DNA of 64,000 nucleotides from Colius striatus. Taxonomy: Eukaryota; Chordata; Aves; Coliiformes; Coliidae. The notes beneath the pieces were generated by a model, which was not told the DNA's origin, made no database searches, and saw only the letters and a program-made list of their open reading frames with translations. Position 1 is the stretch's first letter. Each line of letters begins with the position of its first letter. Made by a program: the position numbers and the translations under genes. The stretch spans positions 16,445,895-16,509,894 of the forward strand of contig NC_084767.1 in NCBI RefSeq assembly GCF_028858725.1, in the 5' to 3' direction. Shown here piece by piece: positions 31,501 to 44,429 of the stretch.

Positions 31501-34500
31501 AAATGTGAGTGCCTGTTTCTTAAGGCATCCATTTAGAATGTTGACATGGCCCTAGTCTCTGCAACTACTCTAATTACTCTAATTGGCTTTCGTACAAGTT
31601 CTCAAAAAATACTAATTTCATTTTAGAACCAAAAATCTCTCTCCCTTAAGTATTGTCAGAACCCTGCATTTTCTCACACTTCTACTTCAGCTAATTGGCA
31701 CTCTCCAACAGAAGCATTATGCCGTAAAACACCATCATCACAGTAGTCAGCAGATCTCAAAGTCAGTCCTGAAATTGCCTCATGTATTTAAGGTTAAGCT
31801 CTACTTCAAACTAAGCAGATAACTACAAGTTAGCATTCATTTCTTAACTAAGCTTACATACAAGAGCATCACTACATTTAGCTAAACATGAAAAGAAAAG
31901 TCTATGCCTCCACTAGTAGGTTGGTGGACATAGACAAGCAAATGGGTCATTAGGAACGATTTTAGTACTACACCTGGAGAAAAAAAAAAATGGACATCAT
32001 ACATATTTAACAAATGTACATTAAAAAATTAATTAGCTGATCAAAGCCTCCCAAAAAGTTCAGATGCTCATACACAAGACTTCATTAAAGAATAAAGTCT
32101 TAAATACTGCCACTAAAATTGTGAATTGGCAACAAGTGTAACCTGAGCAAAAGGACCATACACTTTAATAGAGCTTTAAAGAAGGGGAAGAAAAATAAAG
32201 ATCTTTATGTTCATGTGTGTACACACATCCACTCCAACTGAATTGCATCAAGACAAGTTCACAAAAGCTACAGGATTTGGAGGGAACACTGACAATACTA
32301 ATTCAGTAAGCTTTTTTTTTTTTTCCCCTAGCACAGAACAAATGAATGGCAAAATATTCTAAATTTGTCAGTTTGTGACATCCACTGACCCAGAATTCAG
32401 AGACACTACCTCATAGTTGGTGGATCGGTAGCAGCAATTCTGACAAAGATCCTCTGTCAAGGATGACAGCCCTGGCAGGCTCAACCTTGGTGGTAGGTCA
32501 GTGGGGATACAGACTTGGCAGACTGCAGGCTGCACCTTGCCAGCCCACACTGGTCAAGCACACCAAAGGGCCAGCCAAACTTTTCAATGTGGTCACAGGA
32601 ATACAGCTAAATGGGCTCCCAGAAAAAAGTACAGGAACTTGCACTGAGATTAATGATAACTGCAAAAGTCTTAAATTACTGTTCAGCTTTCTTTTAATGA
32701 GTTGTTTATAAATGTTACCCACAAAATACCCAACACATTTCTCAGCTCACACCAGAACAAAGCTTCTAATTCTGAGCATGAGCTCCCTACCTGCTGCTAT
32801 TAAAAATCATTTTGAAGAAGAAATGTTAACACATTAAAACTAATTTCATCAAATCTATCAAAGACATTAGAAGAAACTTGCATTTTGATCAAAAAACTCA
32901 AATCTTAACTGGAAGGAAAGGAAGATATAAGGACTTGCACAGAATTGACACAGCAGCATTTTTGCAGGTACATAATTCAGCCTTGAGCAACAAAAGAGAT
33001 CTTAAGCAGTTTTTTTTAGAGAACTATAAAGAAAATAGAGAGGTCATTTTTCTGAAAAATAAAAGTGTCCTCTGAAATACTAAAGACAACATAATTTGCT
33101 AAGACCATCTGAATAAACCCCAAAAGCTGTTGAATGGAGCATGACCACTCCACCTGAAAGACAGAATTTCATCCAGCTCAGGTAACAGTCTATCATCATG
33201 AAAACTCTACAAAGGAGATCACTCACTCAAGGTGCAAGATGAAAAATCTGACTTTGTAACACGAATCATATAGTACAGGACCCATAGTTACAGTTACTAC
33301 AGGTTCTATCAGTTAAAACTCTGAACCACAACCAAGAAACATCACCACAGCTGTATGTAGCACCACAGAAGCACACCCTTTTGTTGTGATCTTTGTCATC
33401 AAGAGAAAGAAATGCAGAGGAAGCCTCTCTTCCACCTTTCCCATTTCTCATTCTCATCATGATAGTCCATCTTGAGTTTTTTTCCTTAGGAGAAAAAAAA
33501 AAAAACAATCCCTCCTCACATGTATTTTCTCCACATTTGAAATGGGAAAAAAAAAAAGGGTTTTACATAGGCAGAGACCCTAGTGAGTACATGGTTTGTT
33601 AGGATTTTGGGTTTGTTTCACAAAAATAAGTTCTATAAGCACTTAACAGCAATTTCAAGGCCATGTGAACAAAATTTTAGTATCAGACGTGAAAGTAAAC
33701 CACTATCAAACGGTACAGATTAAGACATTAAATCCAGCAGCACCCTGCACAGACAGAGCACTGACAAAGGTTACAACACACTAATTATGAAACATCATCA
33801 AGTAAGTTATTTGCTGCTTCTATTAACTTCCACTACCACCAGCTGCCAACTTCATAAAGCGTTACAGCTTTTGATGAGTATGGGCCCATGACTGCAACAC
33901 TGCATTTGCACCTCCTTCCCCCTTCTCTTCAATTAAGTTTTCTGATTTCTCAGACTATCAGAGGGATGTTCAGTGGAGAACTTCCAAAACTGAGCTATGC
34001 AATGAATTATGCTCATTTTGGCTTTTTGTATTGTAAAGCCACCCACAGAAGGTAAGTTATCTGAAATTAATCCAGGAATGAAAACCAGCAAGTGATTGCA
34101 TCTAGATCCATTGCATACTGACAATCTAATTTCCCATAACAAAAGAAAACTTAAAGGCTGATGAAAATTTTGACAGTTAATCCTTGGAGGTTTTGTTAAA
34201 ATTGAGCATAATCATTCACTAAGAAAAATCCTATAGATTCACTAAGCAAAATCTCTAAATCCCTGTAGATTCCAACAAAAGACTCAATGACTACTACTAA
34301 ACATATTCAATAACATATTCACCATTTATTGCTGAAACGGTTCTTCCCTATCTCATCCTATTGAGAAATACCTTAGTTTAATTAGTTTAAGGTCACATCT
34401 GAAACTACACAACCGAAACACAGTACAGATCACTTGATTTACAGTCTTGTGCTTTTAACCGCAAGACTGTATTTCCTCTATTAACTTTACAACCCACAGA

Positions 34501-34916
34501 AAACAAAAATTGCCCTTCTAAATCACTTAAGTGACCCATCTGTTGTCAAGCAGCTGTCAGGACGGGATGCACGCAAGGAAGGCCAAGGTGGACAAGTGTG
34601 TGTGCCCCATCACCCCCTCCATGCCTCTTTACGGCCGCATTTGTAACATGTGGGTTTGTTACTCTCCCCTTTCCTTCGCCCAGGCCTTACTCCAGTTAAG
34701 AGCCGAGTTTCTCGCCTTCCAAAGAAAAAAAAAAAAGAAAGAAAAAAGAAGAAAAACCGCCGAGCCTCTCATTAGCATTGCAACAGTTTGCTCCTACAGT
34801 TACGTGCACAGACTTATTTTTATCAGTACGAAGCGTGTTTTAACAGCCCAGCACCGCGATCCTGCGCTCCCCTTTCCCTCCCGGGGCTGCTCCTTCCTCC
34901 TCCACACGCCGCTCAC
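25528..34916 (-). other. SMAD5: SMAD5 first intron(s), about 9.4 kb
   Basis: AT-rich sequence between the CpG-island promoter and the start-codon exon. A further non-coding 5' exon may be hidden here, but I could not fix one. Contents include A-rich runs (28287-28325, 30958-30970, 33487-33504) and a GC-richer patch at about 32380-32620 of unknown nature. No convincing gene or CR1 copy was seen. The right boundary assumes the donor proposed at 34916. Confidence 0.6.
28287..28325. repeat. A-rich simple repeat
   Basis: Nearly pure A with isolated C bases, inside the SMAD5 first intron. It could be a retroposon tail or simple sequence, but no element body is recognisable next to it. Confidence 0.7.
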
Positions 34917-35545
34917 CCCCTCCTCCCCATCTCTCTCCCGCCTGCGCCCGCTCAGCAGCCCCTGGCCCGGCCCGGGACGCCCCACAGCCCGTCACCGCCG
35001 GGCCCGCGAGGCCGGGGGAGGCCTCGGCCCCTCTCAGCTTCCGAAACGGCCCGTTTCCCCCCTCCTCCACTCCGCTTCCCCGGGAGCCCGAACCCCAGCG
35101 CCTCGACGCCACTCGGCGCTGAGAAGGCGCCGTCCCCCCGAGCCCATCCAACCCGACCCGCCGGCCCTCGGCCTCCCCCCAGCTCCCGGCACCGGGCAGC
35201 CCCGACCCACCCGGCTCGGAGTGAGGCGGCCTCCTCGCCGCGGCAACACAGCACGCGGCGAGCGTCCGTTAAGCTGCAAACGCCGGCTGGGCCACAGCCG
35301 CCACAGCGCCCGCTCGCAACAAAACTTTATTGGGAGCCCGCGGAGGGGACAGCGGCGCGGCGGCGCCGGCGGGGCCAGCGCCGGGACCCGGATGTGCGCG
35401 AGGGGCGGGGGGGGGAAGCGCGCGGGCGGGATCCTGCGGGCCGCGCATGCGCCCCGCCGCCAGGAGGAAGCGGACGCGGCGGGAAGGGCCGGGCTGGGCG
35501 GGCAGAGGGGCCCTGACGGAAGGGCCCTGAGGGAATCAAACCTGT
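34845..35545. promoter_or_regulatory. SMAD5: CpG island: SMAD5 promoter and probable first exon
   Basis: About 700 bp of very GC- and CpG-rich sequence stands between AT-rich flanks. It lies 9.3 kb upstream of the SMAD5 start exon on the right side for a minus-strand gene, as expected for the promoter. It contains a GC box (35402-35410), a G9 run (35407-35415), a palindromic NRF1-type site and an inverted CCAAT-like motif (minus CCCAATAAAG near 35327). A possible exon-1 donor is minus GGGGG|GTGAGC at 34916. There is no TATA box in a sensible place. CpG-island promoters are often bidirectional, so an antisense or divergent transcript starting here is possible. Long frames on both strands are by-products of the low stop-codon frequency. 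Confidence 0.82.
35443..35452. promoter_or_regulatory. NRF1-type palindromic site
   Basis: GCGCATGCGC is the perfect palindromic core of the NRF1 motif, within the SMAD5 CpG island. NRF1 sites are common in housekeeping-type CpG-island promoters. Binding is inferred. Confidence 0.6.
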
Positions 35546-36338
35546 AACCGCAAAAGAAAGTGAAATAACATGGGGGGAAAAAAAAAAAGGAAAAAAAAGC
35601 GGGAGATGTACAACGTTTGTGGTCGAAAAAATAATTTACCTCAAGGTGCTCCGTCTAACAGAGTGTCCTCAAGCTGAGCGCGGTCCCACAGTGATCCCCT
35701 CACTCGGTGGGCTAAGGCAATCCCGAGATGCCCGGCGCACTGCACGGACCAAGGTCCAGCATCTCTCCTGCCCGCTGCCTGGGCTGCGTTCCTGGTGGCC
35801 GACACCAGCCCACCGGCCTCGGCCCTTGCACATGGGGGTTGCTTTGGGGCACTGGTTGGGGTTTATGCGCAGTGCTCAGGCACAGATGAGGTCCATCAGA
35901 TGGCTACGTGCTGAAGTGTCAAGAAAGTGGGTTAGCGGTGTTAGAAATTGCTCAGAAAGGCCTGTATGGATGAGGGGTTTTATGCTGTATTTAACGCCAG
36001 TATGGAACAAAGTCTCACATTTTTACATTTCTCACAATTGTCCACATGGCATGAAACTGGCATGGCTGCAGCTCCCTCAAAGCTATTTTTTGAACAGCAC
36101 AGAAAGAAGTTTAGGAAAGGTACCACAGAAGAAAGTTTGGGAGAGGTACCAGGCCAAATCTACCTCTGGCATACCACAAAAATGCCTGACCTTGTTCATT
36201 TCATGTAATTTTTAACAAAGTTGATTGATAAGGTAAAAAAGAATTGGACTCCATACCATGGCTTCATGAAAGAATGTTTTCATTTTTTAAATTGCCCTCA
36301 ATATACAACTGACTTTTGGAACTTCACCTAAATTTCTA

Positions 36339-36399
36339 ATAGAATCGTAGAATCATTTCAGTTGGAAAAGACCTTTAGGATCATCAAGTCCAACCACAA
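36339..36399 (-). mobile_element. CR1 LINE 3' terminal fragment, reverse orientation
   Basis: Plus-strand ATAGAATCGTAGAATCATTTC, then AGTTGGAAAAGACCTTTAGG and ATCATCAAGTCCAACC. These are the last 60 or so bases of a CR1 in reverse. It is one of the better-preserved copies, severely 5'-truncated. Confidence 0.92.
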
Positions 36400-37110
36400 T
36401 AGATCTGAAGAATGTGCTTATTTCCATTGAAATCTGTAATAAAAATCTGTTGTTAATTCAAAGGCTTCTTGCTGTAGGGAAGGACTGTCAAAGTCTTGTT
36501 TCTCCTACAAAGGATGAAATACCTTAGAGCAACACCAGGAAAGCTAAAGGGCATTCAGCTCTGCTCTTCTTCACTGGTGGAACTTCTCACCACAAAGTGC
36601 TGTTGAGGCTCAAACTCTGATGGTGTTGAGAAATTTAGCTTTAGATGGGCAACAGGAATATCCACAATTAGAGGAAGGTATTTCACACTTCAGCCCACAA
36701 AGTGATTTTGAGAGGAAACTTTTCCTACAGGAAGATTACTTCATAACCCAAAGGCTGCCTTCCTCAGAGGAGGCCGATTAGAGCCTATTTCAGACTGTAT
36801 TTCAATATTTCAGGTGCTACTGAACTAAGCTGAACCTTAGTCTGATCCACTACAGAAATTCCTACAGAGTTTCTTCCTGTGGCAAAAAGAAACCCAGACA
36901 AACAAACAAAAACAAGGTGTAGGAACAAATTTAGGGCAAAATCATCATATGTATGTAAATTTGTACCTCTGTTGTAGTACATGTAACTATAACATCTTGC
37001 AGATATTAAAAATCTGGCAGCCTGGTTGCATCTGGCATGCCAACTGAATCTTACTGTCACACAGGTTCCCTTTGGAAAATAATATTAGAAACAAGTAAAT
37101 GTAATGAAAA

Positions 37111-37160
37111 TTATTTTATATATAGAAATAGATGTATATATACAAATACATATATAATTA
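37111..37160. repeat. AT-rich TATATA-type simple sequence
   Basis: Interrupted TA and TATATA runs (TTTTATATATAG, GTATATATAC, ACATATATAA) within 50 bp. Likely a degenerate microsatellite. Confidence 0.6.
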
Positions 37161-39291
37161 AGCTAGAAAGAAATCGCATGAAAGCCTGTGTTCTATTTGT
37201 GTAAATTAAGGATAAAACATAAAAAAAAAAAAAAACAAAAAAACAAAGGCAAAGTAAAGTTTGCAGAAACAGGGAGAAATATCCAGTGAACCACATTGTA
37301 GTTTGTATGTCAAATATATTTGACCTTTGGAGAAATTTTCTTCTGTTTCAAAACTACATTGCTCTTGATTATTTTTGATGCAGTAGAAGATTTTAGCACT
37401 GGCATACTGTGATCAGATCTATACAGAGGTCAGTCAATAGCCCAACAAGATATCTCTACCAAAGTTCATGACAGCAGTGAAGGAGAAAGGCTTTGGTGTA
37501 ATTTAGTCACAGAACAGAGCTAACTTTTGGAAACTCCTATGTATCTCTGCACCAGCAATTGTTCTGCTTTGGCCAGGCAGTCCAAAATATGGGACAAAAA
37601 AAAAAACCCAAAAACGAACCCCTGTTGGTCTTTTTCCAAATCTTTTGTGTAACTTAATTAATAAACCAAGTAACAAACAACAAATTGGCAGCAGGCATTT
37701 GAGGTGTTGTTCTTGTGCCAGCCATCATGTCGCTACAAAACAAAATGTTCTGTTATTGAGAAGTTACAAACCAGTTGTGTACTGTCAGATGAAGCTACAA
37801 CACAGAGCTCCAATGTGCTTCCTTCTGTGGAGGTTTTAGAGTTCCAGTGATAAGGAATGCTGAAAATGTGCATGCAAATATATGGCAGAGGACAGAGAAG
37901 AGTTTTCTAGAACGTTCTCAATTTAAAACCATAGGCAAGTTAGAGATGTCTCCTTGCAGCACACCACTACTCAGAAAGCAGTGATTCTTAAGCACAATAT
38001 AAAGACTGTTTTGGGCTATAGTCAGAATATGATCTACTGGCTGAAAAATATTTTTCCTCTTTTCTGCCATTTTATCACAGATGAATGTAAAATGGGCAAA
38101 CCCAAATGTCTAAAGTCGAACTATCTCCTAGTTAATGAGGCAGAGTAAAGGACAAAGTAAATTACATTGGTTATCTAATGATTCAAGTCTGTGTACCCTT
38201 AAGGTCACAATAAAATTAGCACCAATTTCACCCGTCTACTTCATACATGGTTTTCATCACATATATCCCTAGTGCAATGCTCCTGTGAGTTCACTGTAAT
38301 AACAGAGCAAGTTCAATAGGGGCTTGCAACAAGAAGACTCAAAGCATCCTGAACAGAGTTTCCAGAAATCATGTGATTACATAAATTCATGAATTTCACA
38401 AGTCATAGAACCATCAGTCCTCTTTTAGCACTGTCAAACCGAGGTTTTCCAACAGCTAGACATGGATAATCCAAGGAAAAATAACTTTCTACTTACCTGA
38501 AAGTTTTCATTGTTAATTGTGTGTTCAGATTCAGCAGAGACAACTGCACATGTTTATACTTTTGATCCTTCCCTGTAAAGTCAGCTAAAGTACAAGTACC
38601 TGTCTCCCATTCCTTTGTGCCCAGTCTAATGGCAACAAAGACAGAAAACTGCTGTCTCGTAAACCTAGGGCACTGTAGAGGTTTATGTTGAAGCTGGCTA
38701 TAACCTTACAGTCTGGTCAAAGTACAAACCAGAAAAACGAGCACCAGTTTGTAGTAGGGCTTGCACAGTTGTGAAGCAGCCATGAATTTCAGCAAGTATC
38801 TTAAATTACATAATTTCAATTTTTCTCCCCAGATTTTGAATATGATCCCCAGATTTCTTACTGAGATTTTTGTTTGGTTAGAAATGAATAGTTTGAAAGT
38901 CAAATAGATTGTTTGAATTATAAGGAAGCGGTATAGAAAAAAGTTGCTTTATTAGGAAACTTTGGCCTTCCTGTGATTTCTAAAATGGCTGCATTTTTCA
39001 ACTTAACTCCCTATTAACTTTCAAAATTGATGGTGACGGGACTGGGAAATGTTGTTTAAATAAATTTATATATATAAACAGTTATCATGTCTCTGTCCAC
39101 ATTAAACATTTGCAAAGCCACTTTATAATTACGTTTAAAAATTCCTGTAGTATGAAAGATATGTTGGATATTTAAACTAAATTAGCTTAAAACATAATTG
39201 AGGGAAATGGATAGGATGGCTCAAGAAAGTTCCACTCTCACAGCTGTCAGCCGAGAAGAAATGGGGGAAGGGGGAAATGCTGAGAAAGGAA

Positions 39292-39312
39292 TTTTTTTTT
39301 TTTTTTTTTTTT
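39292..39312. repeat. Poly-T run of 21 bases
   Basis: An uninterrupted T21 tract, the longest homopolymer I noticed. On the minus strand it is a poly-A that could be a retroposed tail, but the sequence before it does not resemble a known element or gene. Length is likely variable between individuals. Confidence 0.85.
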
Positions 39313-41238
39313 GGCTGTGAAGAGAGGAACATGCCATCCCTGTTTGAAAAGTTTCAGGGTGGGAAAGGCTAAGGAGGGGCTAACATACTATACATACCTT
39401 TACATATATTTTTGAGGCAGAAAAACAGTGTTATGTTTGAGCAGAGTTCAGCAAGTGGAAAGGGAGGTGGTAGCATTCGCTCTGGCCATTTGGTCCTCTT
39501 AAATAACCCTGCAATTTACAGCATGCTGAGATCAAGCACAGTAGATGGTGAGTGGCTGCCTCACAAAAAGGAGACGATTCAAACATTGTGCACATTGCAT
39601 TGCATATGTAAGAAAATTAAAAGAAAAAAGAAGTTTAGTGTCTGGAGGAGATATATTAAAAGTCTTTATCTACAAGGCTTTTGGTGGTTGTGGGCTCCTG
39701 TGAAGTTACACTCACTAGCTCCCAGCCTTTGAATTCTAGGAGAATAAATTATGTACCCTGTTATTGTTACAGCCACACTTCTGGGTACCTTGGATGACTC
39801 AACTCACACAGCAGTACAGAGAATGGGAGGGAAGAATTAGTCTTGTTTCCTGAAGCTACAGATATAAGACGTTAACATGGAATTGTAGAGCAGGGGAGGG
39901 AAAGGCAAGCCAAAGGTACACTTCCCAGCAAGTTTAAAGCTGCAAACTTTTCTTCTTAGACTGGAAGAGTAAAAGATGTGAGACAGGTAACTGAATACTG
40001 CTACATCTATGGAGATGTTAGAAACCAAGGCACTCTGTAAAGGTTTTGTAAGTTCAGCTCAAGAATGTCTTTTCACACTCCACAGAATAAAAATGTGAAT
40101 GTATTGGGGGTGGTATATCCAGTTTGACAGATCTGAGAGTCAGCTAAGGGTGCAAAACTGAACACTCAACTCAGGAAATGAATGTCTGAAAAACATAAAA
40201 AAGGAAAAATCTTAAGAAAGGGAAAAGGACCCTGCAGGAAGAGTAAGACATATAAGAAGTCATGAATAAGATAAGCCTTTGCCCAAGAATTGTTGTGAAG
40301 TCTACATCAGAGCATGAACCCTTTTCAATTGACACCTGTGGACAAAGTCTGGTCAGGGCAGAGTAATGCTAAATTGGATCTGCTTCTTGGAACAGGGAGT
40401 GGAAACCTTCCTAGAGAAATGGAAAAAATGCCCTAGCCGATTAACACAAAGTAATACGCTGCTCTCACAGAGGAAATGATAAAGAAAAAAGTTAAATGGC
40501 ACAATTCCTTTGAATGTTTCTCCAACATTACTGTTCGTCCAGACCATCCCTCAGCTTGCCCTCACCATTGCATCAGCAGTACAGAAACATGTGGCACTCT
40601 CTTCTAAATCAGTGATTTTTCACTATTTTCAGAACATGACATCACATTATAAGAACACTTTCTGGAGTCTGACACCCACTACTAAGCTCAGATAGCCTCT
40701 GCTTCATAGAAACTGCCTGCAACAACTAAACTGAGTACCTATGGACATGTTTTCTTTTGTGAAAACTCTGCTCAAAATTAGCCACAAACAAAATTGTGTT
40801 GTCTTTTCTTCATAAAGATTTACTCACTTCCCTACCACTTGTTTTGTGTCCCACACCATTAGCCAGCCTCAGAGCCTCTTGTGTGTTTTCTTCAACATTG
40901 TCATCTGCATAGACCTAATTTTTCCCAGAGCTCTTCACTTCCCAGCCCAAGCTTTTGAGCGTGGTCCCTTTTGGAAGTGTCTGGTATTGGGGTGGGACAC
41001 ATTCTTACTTTGAGACAATGCAGAGATGTAAGATGCAGCCTCACACTCAATATAATCATCTGTTGACACAGTCATGAGCTGGAATTCCATTTCTTGTAGC
41101 AATAGTTGGGACCAACATCCACAATAACTATGCACTGGAAACTTGTATTTGTGGCTCCATGGCCAAAACCACAAGAAAACTATTTTTAGCACAACAGGGC
41201 TCTAAATAGTGGAAGCACTGAAAATTTAGCTCACATCA

Positions 41239-41275
41239 TGGGCCAAATTCTTCTCCTGGTTACACCCACTTCTGT
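41239..41275. repeat. Possible remnant of an ancient amniote palindromic repeat
   Basis: GGGCCAAATTCTTCTCCTGG followed by TTACACCCACTTCTGTG resembles one arm of a repeat family that I remember as common in turtles, crocodilians and birds, starting GGGCCAAATTCTG and leading to TTACAC. Only about 37 bp are recognisable. Confidence 0.35.
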
Positions 41276-43239
41276 GGAGAAGCTTGAATATAATAAACAT
41301 TCTGAACCAGAAATTAGGAAAAAGAAAAGGGTAGGGGAAACTTTTCCTTGTGAGTAAAATCAGTATTTTAAACTTTAAATGATGAAACATATACATCCTC
41401 CAGCATTTCCTCTGAAATAAAAGGAAGAAGTAACAGTTTGAAGTGGAAGTAATCCATTCTAATAACTGTACCTATTTTGATAATTTATCCCACTGTATGT
41501 GTCTGAACAATACCTGTAACTAAAACCTCTCTCTCTTCATTATGCAGACACTTTTGACTTAGACCAATGAAAACGACACTGAGTTTATCTCTATCTTGAG
41601 AGAAGAGAGACACAGCAGATGAGTGTTGCATATGAGTAACAAATCAGGTTTTAATAGCTAGACTTACACTTAATTACTCACAAGCCAACTTTCTAACAGC
41701 AGTTCTATCACCTCAGGATTTCACAACACCAAACAATTAGTGATGGCGAGGCAGAGTCCTCAGGCTTCCTCAGGTAGGAACTGACAGGACCTGACTTTCT
41801 CCTTCGGTCTGTACTTCTGCCAGAGTCCAAAAGTTGCAGGATGCTGGGCTTTTACAACTTGTATTTAAATTTCATGGCACACTTAGGTACACAACTGTTT
41901 TTTTTTTTCACCTTCATGACCAAATGGTTGGGTTTAATAATTTCCTCTACAGTACCTACAGTCCTGCAAGTTGTTTCCTTCTCTTTGCAAAATTTCCACT
42001 GAAATTTTTTCTTTCCTTGCTTTTTGTTAGGAGAACAGGGAAAAAGACTGCTTTCTAAAACAAAAATTAAAAGTTTTTGTGTAAAATGAGAAAATTGCAA
42101 AACAGGGTTTTTACCATGTAATGATAATTAAAAATGTTATTTTTCATTCACTATTTTAGTGTTGATGGGTTTTCTTTAGGCACTGCCCTATGAGATATGT
42201 CTTAAAAGGAAATGAAGGAAAATCAAAAGGCAAATGACTCATTTTCAACGTTGGTTACATTTTTTTCAAATGTGAAATAAATTACGATTATTATTATTGT
42301 CTGAACACCTTCGTATGTCACACAGTAAAGGAAAAAATAAAAAGTTTATAAGTGCTTCAGCTGCTGAGATGGGCCCCCATGTAAGGTCCTGTCACTAAAA
42401 TAGTTCACAACCCTAATTACAATTCACCACATCTTGGGAATGACATTTAGGGTTCTCGAGGTGCTTTTAGATAATTTTTAGACTCTGCGTAGAAGTTCAG
42501 CTGTCACGAACTCAGTTTTATTTTGTAACAGATTTTATCCTTTGGAATGTTATGTTTGGATTGAGCTGAAGATATGGAAAAATACATGCAGTATAGTTGC
42601 TTACCCTACTGAAAAATAACTCCCAAAACAAAGCTGAAACTTTTTGTCCTTTAATGTTCACATTCCAGCCTGTGCTTGCCTATAGCTATTTAGATTTGGG
42701 ATGGAGGAGCAGAAGAAAAAAAACCTCTCCCTTACTTCATTATTTTGACTCCATTAGCGTAGTCAGAGAGAATTCCTGCTCCCTATTCAGTAATTAAATA
42801 AATATTTAACATTGCAGGATTTAATTGGAATCCTAAAAGTTAACAATAGCCTCTGCTGTCGGTGTCGCTATCTGGGTTCTGTTTTCACAGGCGTATATTT
42901 AGATCTCGGCTCTGTCGCCCACTTGCATTACGAATAGTACAACCTCCCCCCTCCGCCCCTTCGTCCTTAAAAAAAAAGAAAACAAACAAGAAGCTCAGTA
43001 AAATCTGGAAACTTTTGTAAAGTGACGCCATCTCTGCGAATCGCCTTCCTCCTGCTGCAAAATGTACTTCAAAGCTTAACAAATAAAGTGGCAGGCAGGC
43101 TCTCGTGACAAGAAAAAAAACCTAACAGGCAGTAACAAATGAACACAGCTTTACCTTCCAGCAAATTACTGCAGCTCCATTTTTTGACCCTTTTATTTTT
43201 TCACTAGCTCCCTTCCAAGGGATTCCTACTTCTCTCCTC

Positions 43240-43345
43240 CTGTCATGCTGGCAGCGGGACGGCCGGGGAGGGGCCCTGTGCAGAGGGTCCCGGGGCTGCT
43301 GGGGTGCCAGGACTGGATCGCGTAACACACCCAGCAGCACACCCG
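43240..43345. other. GC-rich, CpG-containing patch in intergenic DNA
   Basis: GGGACGGCCGGGGAGGGG and nearby sequence form a short GC-rich block with several CpGs in an otherwise AT-rich neighbourhood, 8 kb upstream of the SMAD5 CpG island. It could be a minor promoter or enhancer. No gene is recognisable on either strand. Confidence 0.35.
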
Positions 43346-43648
43346 GGGCTGGCTGCAGAGAATTCAAATTCCCACTTTAGAAACTTTCTGCAATACTTGT
43401 GTGTCAAGTCTATTTTTGCTTCCTTCCTTCATCCTGTAATAATGCTCTTCGGTCCAATGCAACGCAGCCATCTTTTGTGCTGTGCCTCTCTGTACGAGCT
43501 GTAGATCAAAAGTGCTTTGCCAGTGTAACTCCTGGCTTTGCCAGAGCTGCCTGATCCCTTTCAGTGAACAATTTGTCTAGTTTGCAAAATGGGAATGACT
43601 GCAGTCTCTCTACACAAAAAGAATACTTGCAATCTGAATGCATTTAAT

Positions 43649-43755
43649 GGATATAAATGTGTATATACATGTATAACATAAATATATATACAGATAAATA
43701 CATATGTACACATTTAACGCATTCTGATGGTATGTCTATGTGCATATGTACACAT
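43649..43755. repeat. TATA/CATA-type simple sequence
   Basis: Mixed GTATATAC, ATAAATATATATAC and ACATATGTACAC segments over about 100 bp; a degenerate alternating purine-pyrimidine microsatellite. Confidence 0.6.
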
Positions 43756-44429
43756 CTCCCTCAAAACAAGCCAGTTTAATTATTATAATGATGCTTTTTA
43801 AAAAATAAATAAATTATAAAATATTAATTCTTTCATACCAGACTTTCTACATTTGCATTTTACCACTCTGTGTGTATATACAAAAATGGTGAAAATGGTA
43901 ACATTTTATAAAGGAGAGAAGTCTGCAAAAGGCAGACAGTTCTCTGTGAATCTATTGAGCTAAACACAGTAAAAGCTGATTAGTCTTGTTGACAACAGAG
44001 CCCAGAGAAGTTTCAAAGTCCAATCACAGTAGGAACAGTCTGACAGCTGCACACCCCAGAAGAACCACTCCAAACAGAAAATGAAATTCATGCTATTAGA
44101 TGCTTGCAGAATCAAAGCATTTCTTACTAAAATAATGATTTTTATGATCACGTATAATCATTATCCATTGGTCTTCATGAAGATGATTAGAGTTGTGTCT
44201 AAATGATCAGCTCAACCCTCTCAAACCCTAGTTCGTGAGAAACCTTGTGTCTACCACACGCTGCCAGCCTGAATTTCCCTGCCAAAGCTCCAATTATCTG
44301 GCCAGATTTGAGCCAAGAATAGAAATGAAGGTTCAGACACCTCCCATAATGCATATAGTGGGGAAGGATGAGCGTGGCTGTCAAAGGAAAGTCAGACTTT
44401 GCAGATCACTACTTGATTTCTTCAAAGGT

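Larger units (their letters stand above)
35546..44429. other. Intergenic sequence upstream of SMAD5
   Basis: No supported gene. The 198-codon frame at 35619-36215 begins next to the CpG island and contains no recognisable domain; it may lie in a divergent non-coding transcript. Repeats in this stretch are listed separately. The rest is AT-rich single-copy-looking sequence. Confidence 0.5.

Noticed and set aside
34531-35547. 338-codon plus-strand frame
   Set aside because: It lies across the CpG island, where stop codons are rare; composition is P/R/G/A-rich and equally long frames exist on the other strand. It is antisense to the SMAD5 promoter and shows no domain.
35619-36215. 198-codon plus-strand frame beside the CpG island
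   Set aside because: No recognisable domain or start context support; may simply be part of a divergent non-coding transcript.
35612-44429. Search for a vault-RNA-like gene near SMAD5 (as in mammals)
   Set aside because: No internal A-box/B-box pair or vault RNA-like sequence was recognised on either side of SMAD5.
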